Assembly: GCA_009746045.1 (NCBI GenBank)
Contig: RPFO01000022.1
Location: forward strand, 1,584,280 to 1,648,279
DNA: 64,000 bases
Reading direction: 5' to 3'
Source: Mesostigma viride
Lineage: Eukaryota > Streptophyta > Mesostigmatophyceae > Mesostigmatales > Mesostigmataceae
Of the stretch, positions 23,701 through 39,542 are shown one piece after another. The first letter of the stretch is position 1, and each line of letters starts with the position of its first letter. A program made the translations under genes and the position numbers. Under the pieces are notes generated by a model. It was not told the origin of the DNA. It worked only from the letters and a program-made list of their open reading frames with translations, and made no database searches.

Positions 23701-26137
23701 TGGACTTGATCAGTCTAGACAACCAATAATCCCCATGCCCACCTTGTCGAGCCGGTTCTCGAGGATCTTGATCTGCTTCTGGATCTGCGTGTTGTTCTCC
23801 TTGGCCGCGTTCACGCCACCCATCTTCTTACGCTGCTCCATGATCTGGTGGCAGACCGAGGTAGGGGGCGTGATAACAGGACAGGTGGTGGCGGATGCCA
23901 TGGATTAAAACAATATATTGGAGGCGAATGCCAGGGATGAAGGGGGGCAGGGGTTGGTGGCGGATTCCAGGGGCCATGGGGGGGCAGCAATCAATGGATG
24001 ACACACTTGTGTCCAACAGGGGGATTCATGGAATGTAACATACGACCAAAAGAGAAGAATTTTGTCAGGTCTTCAACCGGAACCACCCGAAGGCATCAAC
24101 GCCCCAAGGGTCCCAGATGCCAACGGGGGCGATGGGGGCAATGGGGCCTGGGGCAGACAGGGAAGCATGCCCGCATTCCATCCTCTAAGCACAACTCAGG
24201 CTTGCTTATGCCTGTCCCTGTGCTCGTGTTTTGCCTCCCAGATTCGTATCACGTGTGCATAACTTAGCTTGCATCTGGTTCTGCAGCCGGCACCCACCAC
24301 TCACCTCAATGCTGTCTTTGGTCCTCGAAACTTCCCCCCCGCCACCTTGGTGTTGATCATGGCGATCTGCTTGTCCAGCTATTGATAATAGATACATGGA
24401 TGATCTAAGCTTGATAACACACCGCCACCCACCTTGATGTTGATCATGGCGATCTGCTTGTCCAGCTCAGCCACGCGCCGCTTCTCGAGTTCGATCTTGC
24501 GTGTGAACATGTCCGCCTGCGCACGTCACGCATGCCCACGCAACGCACACACGCTCACACACAAAATATAGGTTAATAATAATTATATAATGAGATTATA
24601 TGAGTTTCCCTCCCCCCCCCCCCCCCCCCCCCCCCCCCCACCTCCCCCCCCCACAGAGAGGATTCTATGCACGTGCACCAAACCTGTTTCAGCAGGTGTG
24701 CTCGCACGCGACCTCACGCGCACACAGGCCCAGGGGCAACGCCAGTGGCCTCCCACATCAGGGCACAGATAAATAGTCAAATAAATAGCAGTAAACCCAA
24801 ATGAATAATTAAAAACACATAAGCAGATACTGTGGCCATGGCCGCCGAAGTGTGCAACCCCACACAGGGTGGGGTGAGAGAAGCAGACGCGGGTCAGACA
24901 GGGACGGGCCATCCACACACAGACGTACGCAGGCAAGTGACATGCAAGTGATGCTTGGGCACACCCAGGCAACGACGAACAACAAATCCAAAGTAACCAT
25001 TCCCCAGCAGTAACCCTGTCGGCACTGGTGGCAACCCTCAAGGACGCTGGCATAGAATGCCACGCAACAGCCATGCAAACGAGCGCGGCCATCCCAGGGA
25101 TGGTGCCCCTCTTGGTGCCAAGTGAGTTGACACTGCCCACGTGCCACGTTTTAACCAATAACCAACAATAACAGTAACTAACAGATATCCTCCACTTGCT
25201 TTTGCCAGGGACAATTCACCATTTTACTGGCCCTTCCCCGTTTTTTTCTATTTTGAGCAAGCGTGTAATTGAGCCATATCAGCCAACGTAGCTCCCAACA
25301 ATAGAAAGATTCCCACAGTTGTTGCTCTTGCGTAGCAGAGGGATGCCGCTTCGACGGACGGGGTCCCAGGGGCATTGGCTTCCACTTGTGTTGTCGCTCA
25401 CCTGGTCCTGCAGCCGCGTGATCTGGGCGGACGCGGCGGAGGCTGTGTGCGTGGTCGCAAAGCGGTTCTCCATCAAAATTTCTTCCTTGATCTGGAAATA
25501 TTTATGACGGGGGTGGCAGTAGATTAGGAAGATGGGGATGCAGGTGGTGAGTATGAGGATGGGGATGAAGGCGGCCGATTGCTTACACACAGTGTGGGCA
25601 TGGGGCACCCGCGAACAGTGGTTTGTTGCGTTTAATTGATGCGGACCAGGTCAACTGGTGATGACTGACCTGAACATGAGAGCAGAAATGAACGTGTGTG
25701 GCATATACCCACTCAAGGGTATCGATACCTACTTTGACTATTAAAAGCTGCGCAGTGAAACGGCAGCTAAGCATTATGACGTTGGGGCGTGCTGTTATCT
25801 CGACCGGGGAAATGCCAGGCAGAAATTGGGTCAGCAGGATCCAATGGGAGGGGGTGAATTGGTTTCAGAGCCAGCATCGTGCGCAGCGCAAAAGTCACTT
25901 TGAACGTACCGCCATATTCTCGCCCTTCATCTTGTCGAGATTGGCCCTGGAACACACAAACAAGACGGCGAAATCAGATAAGGGTCAGTATAGGAGGTTG
26001 TATGGCCGCCAATATAAAGCGCCGACCAGCCGGTGGTCCTATGGCAGACGTGTTGCAAACGCTGTAAGAAGGCGGACAGGAACGTGCACCACGAACCTCT
26101 GCTTCGTCGAGACATCTTTTCCTGTACGGAGCGCCAT
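17771..26137 (-). CDS. ODA1: Outer dynein arm docking complex coiled-coil protein (ODA1/DCC2, CCDC114 type), 13 exons
   Basis: Exons (minus): 26137-26097, 25946-25910, 25491-25402, 24516-24433, 23844-23743, 23084-22992, 22650-22450, 21835-21746, 20723-20523, 19736-19605, 19196-18963, 18603-18457, 17932-17771. Every junction keeps frame and the sum is 537 residues, close to the roughly 62 kDa Chlamydomonas subunit. The first exon is only 13 codons plus two bases and gives MALRTGKDVSTKQ, followed by RANLDKMKGEN. Almost the whole protein is predicted coiled coil. Family landmarks are QRKKMGGVNAAKENN (exon 5), KYNEALAHNKKLRESIDNLR (6), YKKLEKELADKKKEM (7), DELVTTFINAEDQNFSLFNY and VNELN (9), and GIQAIFNKIGCNTPAV (11). 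The tail is Lys-rich. Together with its partners it anchors outer dynein arms to doublet microtubules in flagella. Donors or acceptors of several introns are duplicated nearby (see findings). Divergent from the GT29 gene. Confidence 0.93.
19785..20060 (-). repeat. Acceptor-anchored duplications in ODA1 intron 9
   Basis: The junction CTGCAG-GAGATCGA, the true acceptor at 19737/19736, recurs in altered form at about 19815 (GCAG-GACGTCGA), 19916 (GCAG-GAGATCGA) and 20045 (GCAG-GGGATCGG). Each copy comes with shared purine-rich flanks, spaced about 80-130 bp. The copies are upstream of the real acceptor in the direction of transcription. Confidence 0.75.
20255..20505 (-). repeat. Donor duplication and 30-bp tandem repeat in ODA1 intron 9
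   Basis: At about 20255-20286 the minus strand repeats the end of exon 9 with its donor (CAACGAGCTCGACCAG then GTGGG; the real one at 20523 reads CAACGAGCTCAACCAG then GTGTG). Between the two, 20320-20505 holds about six imperfect units with CAAGCCCATATACTA. Confidence 0.8.
22960..22997 (-). repeat. Tandem duplication of ODA1 exon 6 donor
   Basis: On the minus strand the exon end GTCTTTGACCAG followed by GTGCGTGG occurs twice in a row, 19 bp apart. Using the second donor would add 19 nt and shift the frame. Confidence 0.9.
23585..23760 (-). repeat. 76-bp tandem repeat carrying ODA1 exon 5 donor
   Basis: The donor GACAAG-GTGGGC of exon 5 (23743/23742) is followed by two further copies whose GTGGGC lies at 23666-23661 and 23590-23585, exactly 76 bp apart. 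The exon end copied is GAGAACCGGCTCGACAAG, with one C to G change in the copies. Confidence 0.92.
24343..24380 (-). repeat. Dispersed duplication of ODA1 exon 4 end plus donor
   Basis: The 35 last bases of exon 4 and the first bases of the intron (AGCTGGACAAGCAGATCGCC to ATCAACACCAAG-GTGG) recur about 90 bp downstream of the true donor at 24433/24432, with one base changed in the last three codons. Confidence 0.92.
24608..24653. repeat. Poly-C tract
   Basis: A run of about 30 C interrupted by a few A/T, inside an ODA1 intron (poly-G in the transcript). Confidence 0.85.
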
Positions 26138-27536
26138 GCTTTTCCTTGACAGCGTCGTTACGTCTCCCTCCCCGCCCTCTTCCTCTGAAACGCAGCAGGA
26201 TAAATTCGTAAACGGCGTTTGCTAGCGTAACCTTGTCAGCAACCGTCGAACACAAAATACACAGCTAGCTCGGAAAAAGGCGCCCAATACCTCGTCCCCC
26301 ACGAGCAAAACACCTTGATGTAGCATTTCGGAAAGATTGGCGTAGTTTCTATGGCGGTCTGAATGGAGAATTAGCGGCCTGAAGAACGAATTAGCAAAGA
26401 GGATTACTACTGGGCAAGAGCAGCAGCGTGGCAAATCAGACTAGCCGGGATACTACGGAAAGCCACATGAAACCAAGCAAGTCTTCACAGTTAAACACAT
26501 TGGGCTCCTTGCAAAATTCAACGTAAAGCTGCATCGCGTTTATCCATCGTACCCTTTCCTGATGGCATGAGATAATTATCCTCTGGGTCTATCCAAGCGG
26601 CCCGCTGTGGCGTGCGCCCTTCCAACCGTCATGATTATGCATCCCAAAGGCATGCTTCTCCATATGCCGGTCAAATACGGTACACGTGCTTTTAGATCAA
26701 TGCTTTTTCCTGTTGTTACGTCACACAAAGTATGCTTGCCCCATTTACTGCCATCGCCATTGGACCTGTTTTTGGTCGCGTATTTTTGGTTGGGTCTCGT
26801 TTGTCGAGCGAGGTTAACGGGTAAAGTTTAACCAAGCACTCGAGTATGGCGCCCTTGGGGCCTCCTGGGTACGGTATGGCGTATTGCCGGCGTGACCGGT
26901 TCCCGGCACGGCGGCGCAGTCAGCAACGCCCGCACCCGGCGTGGCGGCGTCACACGCGCATCATAACGTACGAAATGCTGGCACCCGCGCCGCGTCGCAC
27001 GCTCGCACCGCAATATGGAAAAGTATCGCAGAAAGTACTGTAATTTCCGGTACCTAAACTTTTAACGAATTTTAAACAGGTACATTTATAATGTCTCAAG
27101 GGCTCAATGCTCATAATGTATTGAGTATTTGCCACTTGCCAGCCTTAACTCAAGCTTGTCGTAGTCCAGCCAAGCCACGCTGACACATAACGGGCTATGG
27201 AGGCCCCAGACCGCGTTTCCCAGCCCCCATCTTGAGATCCATTTGACCGAGCAAGCGATCGTTGATATCAAAATCAAGCGCTTAGTGTCACCCTTTCGGC
27301 TGGTCGTGTGTGTTGTCTATTTTTGCTGAAAGCTCAGTCAACTTCCTTCGGCCTCGCACGCGGGTGCACCATGCCTGCAGATAGCAGTACAATGCCACGC
27401 CTATGTGACAATTATGTGGATGGGTGGGCAGCTTGTTGAGAACAGTGGGGTGTTCAAGATCACCTGAAAAGCACGCAACCATGCGCAGGACGCTGAACAG
27501 GAACCCCGCACAATCGGTTGTTGGCACTCGCGAACA
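26138..27536. promoter_or_regulatory. Divergent intergenic region between ODA1 and the GT29 gene
   Basis: About 1.4 kb separates two start codons that point away from each other, so both promoters and 5' UTRs must lie here, possibly with untranslated exons. I see no convincing TATA box or gene. Short frames around 26822-27043 lack any domain. Confidence 0.45.
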
Positions 27537-33673
<6,137 letters not shown>

Positions 33674-34299
33674 CAGCCATGATTTGTCTGGTTCCTAAGA
33701 GCCTGACTTGGCTGTCGTGAATGGTACTGTTGAACAGACAAAAACGTCGTCAACAGTCAGGCTGGCCAGGGCATCCACACAGGATATTACATGTTCCCAG
33801 CTGACCACCTGTGCCTGGCAGGTGCGGGGCCTTCGATCTGTATGCATAGTAGCCGGTTGCCCGTCGCGTGGTTGCCCGCAAAAGAATAACAATTTTTACA
33901 TTTATATTTAGTTCCATCGATCGTTAATCCAACGTACCAGCACATATTCAGAAATGTTATAGAAGATTGTTATCTTACATCATTTTTAAAAACAAGGCAG
34001 TCGGATCGAAAAGAGCGAACGAGAATAAAAAACATTGACGTCCGAGCCGGCCAGCTAGCCGAATAACGATCGAATTATGGCAACCTTAATTAACTTGGGA
34101 GTAACTCTCTGCTGAGACGCCATGCCCTAGCTTTTTGGTATAGCTATGCTGATCTTCCCCCCCATGACAGGCTCCCCCTTCGCTGGGCATAGCTTGAAGA
34201 TCATGGGGATGCAAGTGCCCTGGTGCACCTAGAGCAAGGGTCCTTTACATCCCCACCCTTGCATGCAGGAAGTAGCTTAGGATGTATGATAGGCCATAT
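33674..34299. other. 3' flank of the GT29 gene, no gene seen
   Basis: Presumed 3' UTR and AT-rich intergenic DNA. No clear TGTAA was found on the plus strand. Confidence 0.35.
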
Positions 34300-34309
34300 G
34301 CCCTCCCTC

Positions 34310-34375
34310 AAGGGCTATGTGCTACATATACTCCCAACGGAGTTATGTTACAATTCAATTCAATTCAATTAACTT
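34310..34375 (+). mobile_element. Solo LINE-type 3' end
   Basis: TATGTGCTACATATA, the hairpin CTCCCAACGGAG (34331-34342) and a CAATT-repeat tail reproduce the last 60 bases of the LINE family with no body upstream. A MITE end motif (CTGGTCGTCTCCTTGATA) follows at about 34395. Confidence 0.7.
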
Positions 34376-34734
34376 ACATATGCCCGTATATGCACTGGTC
34401 GTCTCCTTGATATATACCTGCAGTCTGCACATGATAATTAAGCATAGCTACCCGCTGATAGGCCTGATACGCGCCCCGATAGGTACCGCCTGGGTCGAAG
34501 CAGCAGAACCCTAATTCGTGTACAGTGCATGACGTAGGCGGATATATGGCCGTCTGCCTCTCAGCGGGTGGGTGCTCATCGGAGCTAGATCGAGTACAAC
34601 GCGGTTGCAGTTCGAACGCCAGCACAAGCTCCGGCCCGCGCGCGGGCCATCGGGGGTCTTGAGCAGCTCAGCCAAGAGCTGGTCGATCGGCGCCGGTGCG
34701 CTAGCTAGTATAGAGACAACTGATACGCGTGTGT

Positions 34735-37700
34735 TCCACTCCCATGCCTCGACCTAGCAGTCGGGTGATAGACATGGTGGCGCCGGTATTTCGGGCTACA
34801 ACTTCATCTGTCAACTGTCAGATTCGTAAAACCCAACGAGTGCTAGATTACCTACGCCTCGGCGTTGTGCAATCACCCCCGAAAACCCCGAGCAAGCGGC
34901 AGGCTCGCATCCTACGCTTGCAGGACAAAATCAATACGATGAGCACTATTCCCTCCGCTTCCCTCCCCTCCGTTCCATCCCCACCCCCACCCCCCGCTGC
35001 ATCCTTCCCCATCCCCAATCGCTGTTCTCCCCTGTTGGGCCAGAAGGCATCCTTGGCCCTCGCGACTTTTAACGCACGTACATTGAGCACTAGCAGATGG
35101 CGATAATAGCTACCGGGTAGAGGAGCTCGTCGCCTTTTGCATAGCCCATCGTGTGTCTATTCTAGGCGTGCAAGAGCATCGCCGCACGGTGCCACTTGGC
35201 ATGGTGAGCACTGATCGATCGCTTGGCAGGTGGCTGGCGTTTTTACTCCGCTGGCAGTGGTACACCAGGCCAAGGTGGTGTCAGTCTTTTGTGTTCGCCG
35301 CTGGCAGTTGCCAGCCTTAGCACGCTGAAGTTTCTAACCCCACGCCTTATGGTAGCACATTTCACCTCCGTCGAGGGGGGGTCTAAACACCACCTCACGG
35401 TTGGGGTGGGCTATGCACCCGGCCATAGTGGTCTACCTGAGTCGGAACGCCAGAAGTTCTTGGAGCATTTGCATCGCCTTGACTGGGGGGCCACCCCGGC
35501 CCGCCACTTTTTGGTTATGCTGCTCGACGCCAATGCCACGCTCCCCGTGGGCACTGCTGGCAGTCGCTTTGCGCCTGCTGACACGGCTGCTACTAGCTAA
35601 CGACAACACTCCCCTGTTTTCTGCCTTTTTGCGGGATAGCGGGATGGTTGCTGTCAACTGCCACTTCCAACGTCCCTCACAGGACTTGGTCAATTTTCGG
35701 GGCCCTAACGGCAGTACGTCAGGCCTGTACGTCTGGACTACGTGGTGGTACGGCAGCCCAGGACCCAGGTGCACCTCGGTCCTCGGTTCTGAACACCCGA
35801 GTGTTTGACACGCCCACGGTGTGAGCACTCTGACCACCGCCTGGTGGTGCGTGCGACCATTCGGCTCCGGTTCGATCCACGCACCCAAGCGCCGCGCCCC
35901 AGTGGCCCGTCCTGACTGGTCGGCTCTACATACGCCCGGTCCGGGGAGATCCTGATCGAGGATCGCTGGACGGACGCCGAGAGCGAGCGGGACCGGTGCC
36001 GACTGGAGTACCTGTCGGCCCTGGACGCCCGGGCGGACGTCGACGAGCTGGACAAGGGTGCTCCCAAAGCCGCCATTTTTGCGGGCTTTGCGGCCCGCGC
36101 ACCGCTGCTGGCGGCCCGGCACCTGCCGGTCATGCCCCGCCGCCGCCCCGGCCCGCTCTACCGCCAGGACCCCAAGGTTTTGGCCGCCCGGCACCCCGGC
36201 CCTCAAGCGTAACCGGGACCCGTTGCTGAAACCGGTGCTCATAGCCGCGCCCTTGGGGAGGCCTACGCACATGCTCAGGACGCATCTAGAGGCGGCCCAG
36301 TGCATCGCAGATGCCAAGGCCTCCAAGCTCGCAGCCAGGGCAAGGACATGTGGTACCACCTCGACTGGCTCGGCGGGCGGCGGCAGCGCACCCCGGTGGA
36401 GCACACGGGGGACGGCACGGCGCCGGTTAGCCTTGACCGCTGGTTAATTGGCCCACAATGTTTCCTTGACACTGAGGTGGGGCCCGCACCCCTCCCCCGC
36501 CGCTTCACCTGGCGAGACGGCCGCCCGTCTCGGTGTTGCCGGAACCCCGCCGCCGCCTGCGCCCCCCTCGGCCGCGGACTACCAAGTCCCCGCCGTTGCA
36601 GGGGGGCTGACTTGCCACCGACGGCGCCGTCCACCCCTTCACTTTGAAGGAATTGGACGGCGCCCTTGCTCGCCTGCGGTACGACGCGGCGGTCGGTGCC
36701 GACCACCACCTTTCGGCTGAGTTGCTGAAGACCCCTGACCTTGCGGTGAGGAAGCTTCTGCTGGCGTTCTGCAATTAACCGTGTCCTGCTCTCTGATGAG
36801 CCTCCGCCTGCTGAGTGGCAGACGGGCATCCGCGTCATGCCGTACAACAAGAAGGGCTCTGCTGCTGACCCTGGTAACTATCGGGGTGTCTGCCTCCAGA
36901 GCGCCGCGCTGAAGGTCTTCATGCGCATGATGCTGCACCGACTCCGCGCCGCGCTGGACCCACACCTGGGTGAGTCTCAGATGGGTTTCCGTCGTGGTCG
37001 TAACACTGTCATGGCTGTGTTTGTCGCGCGCCGGTTGATGGAAGAGGTGCGTCGCCTTTGCCCTGACAGTTTGCCGCTAGTCTTCATTTTTGTTGACTAT
37101 ATCAAGGCCTTTGACACGGTTCTCTGGGAGGCTCTTTGGGCCATCCTAATTCCTAGCTCTGGATCGGGTACCGCCAGCGTTTATTGCTGCCATCCGTCGA
37201 CTGTATGAGGGCTCACAGGCAGTAGTGCGGACTGCGGAAGGCACCACCCCACCATTCCCCCTTCACCACGGGGTGTGGCAAGGTTGTGTCCTGTCCCCAT
37301 ATCTGTTCATTATTGTCGTGCGCCGGGCACGCGCGCGCTTTACTGCTCTTAAGGGGTTCGAGCCTGGCTTGGACATCCTTAACGAGCGCGAGCATGGCGG
37401 GGGTAGCACTGGCTACCGCCTGGCCGACCTGATTTATGCGGACGACACCACCCTCATCGCGCGCCCCGAGCATGCATGCACATTCAGACCTGGCTGGACT
37501 GTCTGGGCCTTGAGGCGCGGGCGGTGGGGTTGGAGATTAGTGTCAAAACTGAGGCTATGGTGATTGCCGGGGCTTCCAGTCGCCCGCCGCTGCCGCGCCG
37601 GCTGCTAGACGGGACGGAGGTCCCGTTTCGTGATCGCTTTAAACTGCTGGGGAGCATGCTTCCTGACACCGCCGCCGATGTGGACACCCGCATCGGCCTG

Positions 37701-38492
37701 GCCTGGGCTCGGCATCGTTCGCTCAAAACCTACTGGCACTACGAGCTCGAAGGCCCTCGGCGAGCACCGCAAGCGCATGCTCCTCAAGGTCCCGGTCCTC
37801 ACGGTGCTCACGTATATGGCGCCGAGGCATGGACGCTCACGGACACGCTGGCGGCCAAGCTAAACGGCATGGTAACCAGGATGCTCCGTCAGGCCCTGTC
37901 AGAATGTGGGTTTTTCCAGGCATAGGTCTTTAGAATCTTTATACCAGGGCATGCCTCGCATTTCGGACGAGATTAGACAGCGTAGGATAGCATTCGTAGG
38001 ACATCTTGCTCGCACCAGCCAGGTAGACACCACCCTCGGTCTGGCCGGCCCCCAGCGGCTTGGCCAGCCAGGGCGGCATATCCTGACCTGGCCTGGCCCC
38101 AAGGACATTCCTAAGAAGGTAGGCAAACATGTCATGACCTACCCACAGCAGTTGCTGGCTGACCTAGTGGTCCCAGCTCCGTTTGAACATCGCATTCACT
38201 CCGGAGTGAATGCCCTCTCTCTTGCTTGGACTGCTATGCACAGGACAAGAAGAGGTGGAAGACCATTGTCCAGGCTCATACGCCCGCCCCTCTGGGCAAG
38301 CCCCCTCCCCCCAAGCGGAAGGGGCGCTTTGCTGAGTAGAATAGGTAGGGTTTTCTAGATTAGATTAGCTAAGTAGCGTTAGATTAGTTCGGTTTCGCGG
38401 CTTTGTCCCCCCTCCATCCATCCACGGGAATATGTGCTACATGCTCTCCCAACGGAGTCATGTTATAATTAAATTTAATTTAAAATTTAATA
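34735..38492 (+). mobile_element. LINE (APE-type non-LTR retrotransposon), longest copy, decayed
   Basis: About 3.75 kb. From left: a leader with LALATFNAR (about 35050, start of an apurinic endonuclease-like domain), further endonuclease segments (VGYAPGHSGLPESERQKF, about 35405), and a reverse transcriptase with NYRGVCLQSAALK (about 36875), GFRRGRNTV (about 36985), FVDYIKAFDTV (about 37090) and the catalytic YADDT (about 37437). A VLTYMAPRH-type segment and IRQRRIAFVGHLART (about 37960) follow. It ends in the hairpin CTCCCAACGGAG (38446-38457) and an A/T tail. The order EN-RT with an A/T-rich tail suits RTE-, CR1- or L1-like clades; I cannot decide which. The reading frame shifts at several places (for example near 35600, 37210, 37480 and 37910), so no functional protein is expected. 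The position of the 5' end is judged from similarity to the 11.4 kb copy. Confidence 0.9.
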
Positions 38493-38504
38493 CGCATGTG
38501 CCAG

Positions 38505-38570
38505 AGACAACTATTCCTGGACGCATGTATGAAGTGAGACAGCTATGCCTGGACGCATGGCAATCCAACG
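38505..38570 (+). repeat. Partial MITE end repeats
   Basis: GAGACAACTATTCCTGGACG and, 30 bp on, AAGTGAGACAGCTATGCCTG followed by GACGCAT are two degenerate copies of the left end of the 38.8 kb element. A further match, GTGAGACAACTATGCCTGGA, lies at about 42943. At about 38643 the reverse form ATCAAGGAGACAACCAG marks another end. Confidence 0.65.
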
Positions 38571-38694
38571 CTGTGGAAGGACTAGGGTAGTTTGTCTGAG
38601 AGGAAATTAAGACGCGAACACCATATGCGGGATTGAGCTATACATCAAGGAGACAACCAGCTATACATATTCTTAATTACTACACATGTACGTG

Positions 38695-38785
38695 GTAATT
38701 AGTTTTCGCGGCTCCGTTCACCCCCACCCACCAGCAATGGAATACGTGCTACATGATCTCCCAATAAAGTCACGTTATAATTTTT
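38695..38785 (+). mobile_element. Solo LINE-type 3' end, degenerate
   Basis: TTTTCGCGGCTCCGTTCACC, GGAATACGTGCTACATGAT and TCACGTTATAATTTT match the LINE 3' terminus at 38390-38480, 240 bp downstream of it. The hairpin is decayed (CTCCCAATAAAG). Confidence 0.8.
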
Positions 38786-38810
38786 GTGGTACGTGTGTGC
38801 AGCAGCATAC

Positions 38811-39089
38811 TTCAAGTGAGACAACTATATGACACTAGACACTCCCGGCCAGTTAGGCTCGAAACACTCGCCCTGATCAAGCAAGCTGTTTCCGGCCCCA
38901 CCGTCTAGGTCATCAAGTCGCTCTACACGTAAGCCAGCCATAATTTCAATGCACAAGGCTACACATTATCATCACCATTCATATTCATCATCCTGAACGA
39001 TTCGAACACGCGGACAAGATAACGGCAGGCTCGAGCTACCATGGTCCGGATTTTCCCGATTTCTGGCCTGCGCTGGTTGTCTCCTTGAT
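38811..39089 (+). mobile_element. MITE, about 279 bp, full-length copy
   Basis: The left end TTCAAGTGAGACAACTAT and right end CTGGTTGTCTCCTTGATA are imperfect inverted repeats (core GAGACAAC / GTTGTCTC). The body shares over 250 bp with 5967-6224. There is no coding capacity. End motifs without bodies occur elsewhere in the window (about 14446, 15489, 16799, 34395, 53219), so this is a common family. Confidence 0.8.
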
Positions 39090-39542
39090 ATGGAACATAT
39101 GTAAATTCTAACTTGTGCAACTGATTTCCATTACAAATAGGAGTCGTGCCCCGATCACAAGTAATCATGCCTGGATGAGCCGGGATAGCAGGCATGCATG
39201 CAGGCAGGCAGTCCATTCACAAAAGTTCACCACAAAACTGCCATTCCTGCCATGTAGCTGGATGAAGCTACCATGCTTACAACGGGGTCCTCTCAAGAGC
39301 AAACTGCACCCAGGATTTGCTTCGCACTACCAAGGCATTTCTATTTACAGCTAGAAGTGCCACTAGAAAGAGGCAAGTCCCCACGTTTGGGGCCCACTTG
39401 GTGCACCAAACTAAGAGTCTGCCCGTCAACAAACCAAGTGAATCATGCCCAGAAGATCTCAACAGCTCCGCCCCCCTGAGTCAAATAACGGAAGCCAGTA
39501 CCCCTGGGTAAACGTGTTGCTCGTTTATTGCTAACCACCACG
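39090..39542. other. Intergenic and presumed 3' UTR of TBC1D22 (minus strand)
   Basis: No gene seen. TTACA at 39345-39349 reads TGTAA on the minus strand about 195 nt after the stop of the GAP gene and is a candidate poly(A) signal. Confidence 0.4.

Noticed and set aside
34735-38492. An active LINE
   Set aside because: Endonuclease and RT segments fall in different frames with several shifts and stops.
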